Assembly (NCBI GenBank): GCA_023336765.1
Contig: JAMBLL010000114.1
Coordinates: 1 to 7,749 of the forward strand
Source of the DNA: Actinomycetes bacterium
Lineage (GTDB): Bacteria; Actinomycetota; Acidimicrobiia; Spongiisociales; UBA5794
Direction: 5' to 3'
DNA length: 7,749 nucleotides
The position numbers and the translations under genes are program-made. This document shows, piece by piece, positions 1 through 4,509 of the stretch; the stretch's first letter is position 1; every line of letters starts with the position of its first letter. Below the pieces are notes generated by a model that saw only the letters and a program-made list of their open reading frames with translations, was not told where the DNA came from and searched no databases.

Positions 1-572
1 CAGCCGCGGCCGCTGAACTGGTGTATGAGGTGATCGTGGAGCTTGGTTGGGAGATCACTCCGGCTGTGGCGACTGCCCTGTATACCGGAATCGTCACCGA
101 CACCGGTCGTTTCCAATACTCCTCGACATCACCGAGGACGCATCACATTGCTGCCCATCTCCTCGAGTGTGGCGTACACCCGGATGTCATCGGGCAGAAG
201 CTGTTCGAGGAGGCAAGTTTCGGGTACTACAGCGTTGCGTCGCGCGTTTTGGAGCGTGCAGTCCTCGACACGGATCACAAGTTCATCTGGTCGGTGACAA
301 CGAACGACGACCTCGAGCATGCCGGGATCTCCGCACACGAAACCGATGGACTGATCGACCTGGTTCGCATGGCCCGTGGTACCGAGGTCGCCTGCCTCCT
401 CAAGGTGAAGGGAACCGGCGTTGTGAAGGGGAGTCTCCGATCTCGCGGGTCTGTGGATGTCGCCAGTATCGCAGCAGCCTTCGGTGGTGGAGGACATCAC
501 AACGCCGCCGGGTTCACGACCAACAAGGAACCGCAAGTGATCATTTCCGAGATGACCGAGATGCTGCCATGA
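1..572 (+). CDS. nrnA: DHH/DHHA1 phosphoesterase, NrnA-like oligoribonuclease / pAp phosphatase (5' partial)
   Basis: The C-terminal part of a bifunctional nanoRNase/pAp phosphatase, a cytoplasmic enzyme family that degrades 2-5 nt RNAs and dephosphorylates 3'-phosphoadenosine 5'-phosphate. The frame is open from base 3 (AAAELVYEVI...), so the true start lies left of the window and the GTG at 21 is internal. About 190 residues are visible of the usual 320-340. Seen motifs are TGIVTDTGRFQYSSTSPRT, the last DHH-domain motif with its metal-binding Asp, followed by a DHHA1 domain ending in GGGGHHNAAGF, the substrate-binding GGGH motif. The N-terminal DHH triad itself is outside the window. The stop TGA (570-572) overlaps the truB start in ATGA, which implies translational coupling. 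The same gene sits before truB in many Actinobacteria and Firmicutes. Family assignment is secure; NrnA versus another DHH paralogue rests on context. Confidence 0.92.
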   Translation, partial: AAAAELVYEVIVELGWEITPAVATALYTGIVTDTGRFQYSSTSPRTHHIAAHLLECGVHPDVIGQKLFEEASFGYYSVASRVLERAVLDTDHKFIWSVTTNDDLEHAGISAHETDGLIDLVRMARGTEVACLLKVKGTGVVKGSLRSRGSVDVASIAAAFGGGGHHNAAGFTTNKEPQVIISEMTEMLP

Positions 573-1471
573 AGGGGAACACCTCTGCCGGGTTCCTTTT
601 GGTGGACAAACCACAGGGCTGGACGTCTCATGATGTGGTAGCAAAGGTGCGGGGCCAGATTGGCGGGAAAGTCGGACATGCCGGAACGCTCGATCCCATG
701 GCGACGGGCCTGCTCGTTCTCGGTATCGGGGGTGCCACGAGACTTCTGAGGTTCGTCCAGGGAGCACGCAAAGAGTACCTCGCGACCGCTCTGCTGGGTG
801 TTGCAACGGACTCTCTCGACGCTGATGGGACCATCGTATCGAGTGAACCGCTCCCGGTTACGGCCACAGAGGTTCGTGAGGCGATGGAACAGTTCACGGG
901 GGAGATCAGCCAGATTCCTCCGATGGTTTCGGCACGCAAAGTCGAGGGCAGACGCTTGTACGAACTTGCCCGCGAAGGAAAGGTTGTGGAACGCGAGGCA
1001 CGCAAGGTTACGATCGACAAACTCGAGTTGATCGATTTCGCGCCGTCGGACCACCCCGAGATCACTTTTCGCACCGTGTGCACGACAGGTACCTACATCC
1101 GAACGCTTGCCGACGATATCGGTAGAGCGCTCGGCGGCCGCGCGCACCTCACAGCGCTGCGACGTGTTCGCAATGGTCCCATCAACGTCAAGGACGCGCT
1201 GAGCATCGATGAGATCGTCGCTGCGGTGTCCAACGACGACATCGAACGACTCGTCCTCGACCCCGGTTCGGTACTTGAGGGGTTTCCCGAGATCCGGGTT
1301 GACGAAGCCCTTGCGCTTCGTGTGAGGAACGGACGTGACCTGCCTTCCGATATGGCTCCTGACGAGGCCCTTGTACAGGAGTTCTTGCGTATCAGCGATA
1401 GAAGCGGCAATCTGATAGCCATGTATCGCGATGACAACGGCGCACTGGTCCCTGAGGTTGTGATCCGATGA
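569..1471 (+). CDS. truB: tRNA pseudouridine(55) synthase TruB
   Basis: Converts U55 to pseudouridine in the T-loop of tRNAs. The 300-residue product has the usual bacterial length. The N-terminal signature KVGHAGTLDPMATGLL contains the catalytic Asp (D42), and ARKEYLATALLGVATDSLDADG supplies the conserved Tyr (Y70). TTGTYIRTLADDIG (about 172-185) carries the conserved YIR of the active site, followed by the RRVRNGPI segment. A C-terminal domain of about 80 residues follows. The ATG at 569 was chosen because the TruB homology (GFLLVDKPQGWTSHDVV) begins right after it, and because it overlaps the upstream stop as ATGA. The frame stays open further upstream to base 47, but that part lies over the nrnA coding region and is not TruB-like. 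No clear Shine-Dalgarno is seen, consistent with coupling to nrnA. The gene ends in a second ATGA overlap with ribF. Confidence 0.97.
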   Translation: MKGNTSAGFLLVDKPQGWTSHDVVAKVRGQIGGKVGHAGTLDPMATGLLVLGIGGATRLLRFVQGARKEYLATALLGVATDSLDADGTIVSSEPLPVTATEVREAMEQFTGEISQIPPMVSARKVEGRRLYELAREGKVVEREARKVTIDKLELIDFAPSDHPEITFRTVCTTGTYIRTLADDIGRALGGRAHLTALRRVRNGPINVKDALSIDEIVAAVSNDDIERLVLDPGSVLEGFPEIRVDEALALRVRNGRDLPSDMAPDEALVQEFLRISDRSGNLIAMYRDDNGALVPEVVIR

Positions 1472-2388
1472 ACGTGTTCACCGGGGACCCGTTGCAGTGG
1501 AATCCGCAAGGTACACCCCATGCCGTAGCGATCGGTGTGTTCGATGGTGTACACCGCGGGCATCTTGCCGTGTTCAGGGCACTCAAGGAGGCGCGTCCGG
1601 ATCTTCCGATAGCGGCACTCACCTTCGGTACTCATCCGGTGTCAGTCATCACAGGGTCAGAGTCGCCTCCGTCGCTGACGTCTCTGGAGAGCCGTCTGGA
1701 GCTCTTCGATCAAGCAGGTCTTGATACGGCAGCGGTTATCGATTTCACCGATGAGACGCGTGAACTGTCGCCAACAGAGTTCATCGAGAGGTACGTTGTC
1801 GAAGGCCTCCATGCTGAAGTTGTCTCGGTTGGTTCTGGGTTCCGGTTCGGGGCTGGTGCTGAGGGAACCGTCGATACATTGCGACTTCTCGGCCAGTCTG
1901 ACGGCTTCGCTGTGGTCGAGACACCCATCGTCAACCTTCACGGCACTGAGGTCCGGTCGTCAGCCATCCGTGCTGCTGTTGCATCGGGTGGGGTCGAACT
2001 CGCTGCCAGGATGCTTGGTCGGCGGTTCGCCATATCGGGCGTCGTCGTGGCAGGAGACGCCAGAGGACGGACGATCGGGTTCCCGACGGCGAATGTAACG
2101 ATGCCCCCGTGTCTGGTTCGTCCAGCTGGAGGTGTGTACGCCGTGATCTGCACCGTTGATGGTGTGACGTATCCCGGCGTGTGCAATGTGGGGACACGCC
2201 CGACGTTCGGCGGTAGCGATGAAATGATCGAGGTGTACCTCTTCGACATCGATATCGACCTGTACGACAGGGAAATGAGCGTGGAGTTCGTCGATCGCAT
2301 ACGCAACGAACAACGCTTCGCATCCGTCGACGCTCTCGTGTCCCAGATCCAATCCGATGTGCAACACGCAAAGGCCATTCTGGCTTGA
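1468..2388 (+). CDS. ribF: Bifunctional riboflavin kinase / FAD synthetase RibF
   Basis: Makes FMN from riboflavin and then FAD from FMN, using ATP, in the cytoplasm. The 306-residue length is typical. The N-terminal adenylyltransferase domain (about 15-175) has AIGVFDGVHRGH with the HxGH nucleotide-binding motif (H29-H32), GSGFRFGAGAEG, and RSSAIR in place of the more usual SST-x-R form. The C-terminal flavokinase domain (about 185-305) has GDARGRTIGFPTAN (197-209), with the PTAN metal/ATP-binding motif, then GGVYAV, NVGTRPTFGG and a C-terminal helix. The start ATG forms ATGA with the truB stop; a modest TGAGG lies about 10 nt upstream. It is the last gene of the nrnA-truB-ribF coupled set, and no strong terminator was seen directly after it. 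Confidence 0.96.
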   Translation: MNVFTGDPLQWNPQGTPHAVAIGVFDGVHRGHLAVFRALKEARPDLPIAALTFGTHPVSVITGSESPPSLTSLESRLELFDQAGLDTAAVIDFTDETRELSPTEFIERYVVEGLHAEVVSVGSGFRFGAGAEGTVDTLRLLGQSDGFAVVETPIVNLHGTEVRSSAIRAAVASGGVELAARMLGRRFAISGVVVAGDARGRTIGFPTANVTMPPCLVRPAGGVYAVICTVDGVTYPGVCNVGTRPTFGGSDEMIEVYLFDIDIDLYDREMSVEFVDRIRNEQRFASVDALVSQIQSDVQHAKAILA

Positions 2389-2402
2389 CCGTGGGCTAGT
2401 CC

Positions 2403-2455
2403 CAGATGGACAGATGGACAGATAGCGGATAGCGGATAGCGGATTGCGGATTGCG
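2403..2455 (+). repeat. Intergenic short tandem repeats: octamer then 5x heptamer GATWGCG
   Basis: Starting 15 nt after the ribF stop are two copies of CAGATGGA plus a partial CAGAT (2403-2423). They run directly into five heptads: GATAGCG at 2421, 2428 and 2435, and GATTGCG at 2442 and 2449, with GAT starting again at 2456. The period is exactly 7 over 35 bases, with one A/T substitution. The unit has little self-complementarity, so it is not a hairpin element. It lies wholly between genes. It resembles the heptanucleotide short tandem repeats described in cyanobacteria and seen in many environmental genomes; function is unknown. Confidence 0.9.
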
Positions 2456-2532
2456 GATCACACACCTCTTGTTCCCGATGGCGGAATCATTCACACTGGT
2501 GACACCTCGCACTTCCTCACGGGGAAGTGTTC

Positions 2533-3564
2533 ATGATCGCTACCGTCCTTGTCGTTCTCACCCTTTCTTTGCCTCTCCATTTGGATGATGTCGATGGTCT
2601 CGTTCCAGGAGATGGTGTTGCTCTCGACCCTGTGCCAACCGTTGCGATACCACTTGGACTTCCCGAACCCCCTGGTCGAGGATCGAGATCAACTGTTCCT
2701 CTTGGAGTGGGAGCAGTCGCCTATGTGGCCCTCTTGGGTGCCGGGGTGGTGTCTGGCAGAAGACGCCGGAGGTCGATGGATCCGCTCCTGGTGCTTGTTC
2801 ATGGGAACGGAGGATCTGCGGCGAGTTTCGATCCGCTCCTCGATCAGTTGTCTGTCGGGTCGTTCGAAGTTGTCGCATTCGACTGGAGGACGACCACCCC
2901 TGCCGGGACCAGTACCGAGGCATCGAAGCTGGCATCGGCACAAGCGGCGGCTCTCGATTTGGACAGGTTGCTGAGAGAATTGTCCAGGGACCACGGGAAC
3001 ATATACACGATCCACCACTCGAAGGGCGGTGCTGTGGGCGTCGCCATGATCGCAGCACTTGACGACGGGACTCGTCCGGGGATCGATGGATACAGGGGTG
3101 CGGCACTCCTTGATCCAGCGATAGCGTCTGGCTGGCTGGGTGCTATCCAAAGATTCGGCGATTTCAGCGCACATCTGCCCGATAACGGCGGATTCGATCC
3201 TGTGACGTGCTCAAGCGACGGCTGTCGTGACCGACGTGACCATCTTGGTGTGGCATCAGGAGTCGATGTCATTGCTATCCGCAACCCCGATGCAGTTGTC
3301 AGCAACTTCTGGGATCAGCCTGATGGGCTCAGGGTGTTCGATCTCGTTGACGACGGGAAACCGTCAGCTCTATGGTTCTCGGGCTTTCCGTTGGTCTTTG
3401 CTTCCCGCGTGTCGGAGGCGCACGGTTCGGTGCTCAAACACTGGAGCGTTGCAGACTGCATCTCTGCTGAGGTCGTGACGGCCGGGAGTTGCGTGTGGAA
3501 GGGAGATTCGTGGAGACCCCGGATCGTCTGGGGGAGTGCGGGTAGCCTGAATCTCGTCAAGTGA
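2533..3564 (+). CDS. Membrane-associated alpha/beta hydrolase (lipase/esterase-like), substrate unknown
   Basis: Predicted serine hydrolase of 343 residues. ATG 2533 is preferred because GGGGAA lies 6 nt upstream; a GTG at 2527 would add two residues and leave no ribosome-site spacing. Residues 1-17 are hydrophobic without a basic n-region. A Pro/Gly-rich stretch follows, then a second hydrophobic segment (about 55-74) and five Arg (76-80). The alpha/beta hydrolase core starts at about 84: LLVLVHGNGG (oxyanion-hole HG at 90-91) and HHSKGG (161-166), where S163 is the likely nucleophile. The first small residue of the usual GxSxG elbow is His here. Candidate acid and base are D253 and H297 or H303. 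Four Cys (226, 231, 309, 320) occur in two near pairs and suggest disulfides, while the Arg run argues that the catalytic domain is cytoplasmic; topology is unresolved. I do not recognise a specific subfamily. It is separated from ribF by 144 nt and may be co-transcribed with the Rid gene 28 nt downstream. Confidence 0.82.
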   Translation: MIATVLVVLTLSLPLHLDDVDGLVPGDGVALDPVPTVAIPLGLPEPPGRGSRSTVPLGVGAVAYVALLGAGVVSGRRRRRSMDPLLVLVHGNGGSAASFDPLLDQLSVGSFEVVAFDWRTTTPAGTSTEASKLASAQAAALDLDRLLRELSRDHGNIYTIHHSKGGAVGVAMIAALDDGTRPGIDGYRGAALLDPAIASGWLGAIQRFGDFSAHLPDNGGFDPVTCSSDGCRDRRDHLGVASGVDVIAIRNPDAVVSNFWDQPDGLRVFDLVDDGKPSALWFSGFPLVFASRVSEAHGSVLKHWSVADCISAEVVTAGSCVWKGDSWRPRIVWGSAGSLNLVK

Positions 3565-3592
3565 GTGTCTGAGAGTTTGCTAGCGTCATCGT

Positions 3593-3979
3593 ATGCGAGG
3601 AGAACGATTCCACGGCGTGTCGCCGTATGAGGCCAGATACGGTTTCGCCAGGGCCGTGCGCGTTGGCGATGTCATCCATGTCGCTGGCACGGCGCCTGTA
3701 CCGGCGCCGGGTCACGATCTGGAGATGGGCGCTGGAGCTCAGATGCTTCGGTGTGCCGAGATAGCGCTCGAGGCCATCGAAGGCCTCGGCGGCCATATTG
3801 ACGATGTCGTGCGTACCCGGATGTTCATCGTGGATCCAGTAGATGCCGATGACATCGGTGCCGCTCATGCGGAGGTATTCGGCGACGCGGAACCCGCCGC
3901 GACGATGGTGGTCGTGGCAGGCCTCCTCGATCCCCTGTGGCTCGTCGAGATCGAGGTGGAGGCGATCGTCAGGGAGTGA
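3593..3979 (+). CDS. Rid-family (YjgF/YER057c/UK114) protein lacking the deaminase arginine
   Basis: A small (128-residue) chorismate-mutase-like-fold protein of the Rid superfamily, members of which are normally trimers. Visible features are SPYEARYGFARAVRVGD near the N-terminus, HVAGTAPVPAPG, DVVRTRMFIVDP, and the C-terminal PAATMVVVAGLLDPLW followed by VEIEVEAIV. In RidA proper, an Arg follows PA and binds the substrate carboxylate for 2-aminoacrylate/imine hydrolysis; here that position is Ala. The pattern fits a non-RidA subfamily whose natural substrate is unknown, so it should not be called an enamine deaminase. No Shine-Dalgarno is evident upstream. A TAGCGT hexamer ends 6 nt before the ATG, which would fit a leaderless start, though no good -35 is seen. 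It lies downstream of the hydrolase and before the rpsO promoter. Confidence 0.88.
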   Translation: MRGERFHGVSPYEARYGFARAVRVGDVIHVAGTAPVPAPGHDLEMGAGAQMLRCAEIALEAIEGLGGHIDDVVRTRMFIVDPVDADDIGAAHAEVFGDAEPAATMVVVAGLLDPLWLVEIEVEAIVRE

Positions 3980-4020
3980 GTGTTGTCTCTGTACCCGAAG
4001 AGGGGAATCCCAGAACGAGA

Positions 4021-4048
4021 GTGAAGTAGAACACGGGGGTGCTATCCT
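4021..4048 (+). promoter_or_regulatory. Predicted sigma-70-type promoter of rpsO(-pnp)
   Basis: An extended -10 element, TG-C-TATCCT (hexamer 4043-4048), lies about 49 nt before the rpsO start. A weak -35 candidate, GTGAAG (4021-4026), is 16 bp upstream. A start site near 4055 would give a leader of about 42 nt. Its place in the 117-nt gap between the Rid gene and rpsO supports independent transcription of rpsO. Prediction only. Confidence 0.5.
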
Positions 4049-4053
4049 GCCGT

Positions 4054-4085
4054 TTGGGCGATCGCCCGACTACTTACTCGCGTAG
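4054..4085 (+). promoter_or_regulatory. Tandem stem-loops in the rpsO leader (candidate S15 autoregulatory site)
   Basis: TTGGGC (4054-4059) pairs with GCCCGA (4064-4069) around a GATC tetraloop, with a U-G pair next to a G-C pair. It abuts a second 4-bp stem, CTAC (4070-4073) with GTAG (4082-4085), whose 3' arm overlaps the start of the Shine-Dalgarno AGGAAAG (4084-4090). S15 represses its own mRNA in many bacteria through varied leader structures, often recognising a GU/GC pair motif. The regulatory role here is inference from position and shape. Confidence 0.35.
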
Positions 4086-4096
4086 GAAAGCACTTC

Positions 4097-4354
4097 GTGA
4101 ACGACACCAAGACTGTTGTAGAAGAATACGGTACACACGCCAATGACACTGGATCCACAGAGGTCCAGGTGGCGTTGTTGACCGAGCGCATCAACCACCT
4201 CACTGAGCACCTGAAGGTCAATAAGAAGGACCATCACAGCCGGCGGGGACTGTTGATGATGGTTGGTAAGCGTCGGCGACTGCTCCGGTACCTCCAGAAT
4301 CAAGATGTGGAGCGTTACCGATCCCTGATCGCAAGATTGGGACTGCGTCGCTAG
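4097..4354 (+). CDS. rpsO: 30S ribosomal protein S15
   Basis: A primary binding protein of the 16S rRNA central domain; it organises the platform and contacts the large subunit. The product has 85 residues, slightly short of the usual 89 because the N-terminus is compact. Conserved S15 segments are HANDTGSTEVQVALLTERI (14-32), INHLTEHLKVNKKDHHSRRG (32-51), and KRRRLLRYLQNQDVERYRSL (58-77). STEVQ replaces the common SPEVQ. The start is GTG at 4097 with AGGAAAG ending 6 nt upstream; no other in-frame start codon occurs nearby. It has its own likely promoter and leader structure and precedes pnp by 155 nt, the conserved rpsO-pnp pairing. Confidence 0.97.
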   Translation: MNDTKTVVEEYGTHANDTGSTEVQVALLTERINHLTEHLKVNKKDHHSRRGLLMMVGKRRRLLRYLQNQDVERYRSLIARLGLRR

Positions 4355-4363
4355 ACCGGATGA

Positions 4364-4385
4364 GAAGGCGGCTGAGGCCGTCTTC
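4364..4385 (+). terminator. Stem-loop after rpsO (partial terminator or 3'-end processing hairpin)
   Basis: A 9-bp stem, GAAGGCGGC (4364-4372) with GCCGTCTTC (4377-4385), has one G-U pair and a TGAG loop, and starts 9 nt after the rpsO stop. No T-run follows (AGTCCTATCT), so it is unlikely to terminate efficiently on its own. It may define or protect the rpsO mRNA 3' end and allow read-through into pnp, in the same place as the attenuating terminator of the E. coli rpsO-pnp operon. Confidence 0.55.
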
Positions 4386-4422
4386 AGTCCTATCTGGACG
4401 ACATTTCAACGGAGGATCAGTT

Positions 4423-4481
4423 CCAGTTGTCAGTGGTCACTATTCGCATGAACTCCTCGAATACTGACCACTGCCAATTGG
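4423..4481 (+). promoter_or_regulatory. Long leader hairpin before pnp (candidate RNase III / PNPase autoregulation site)
   Basis: Two 24-nt arms (4423-4446 and 4458-4481) pair at 22 of 24 positions, including one G-U, with mismatches at 4430/4474 and 4440/4464. The core is CAGTGGTCA with TGACCACTG, and the loop is 11 nt. The hairpin ends 16 nt before the pnp Shine-Dalgarno. More than two helical turns of nearly uninterrupted RNA duplex is the size RNase III cuts. In E. coli, and in Streptomyces rpsO-pnp transcripts, RNase III processes a hairpin in this position; in E. coli this leads to PNPase-dependent autoregulation. The structure is seen directly; the mechanism here is inferred. Confidence 0.75.
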
Positions 4482-4509
4482 GCTTCCTCCCCTAACGAAG
4501 GAGAAACGA

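Noticed and set aside
47..568. A long upstream extension of the truB frame (174 extra codons)
   Set aside because: It overlaps the nrnA coding sequence in another frame and shows no TruB homology; TruB similarity begins right after ATG 569.
2390..2404. Terminator after ribF (TGGG...CCCA)
   Set aside because: Only a 4-bp stem and no T-run.
2403..2460. CRISPR array
   Set aside because: Units are only 7-8 bp, contiguous and without spacers.
4464..4473. CTGACCACTG also occurring near 7057, and CAGTTCCAGTT at both 4418 and 6959, as possible shared operators
   Set aside because: Isolated matches of 10-11 bases, one inside a coding frame, with no common context; likely chance.
4448..4495. A 15-codon leader ORF before pnp (MNSSNTDHCQLGFLP)
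   Set aside because: It starts in the loop of the long hairpin and has no ribosome site; its codons are set by the hairpin arm sequence.
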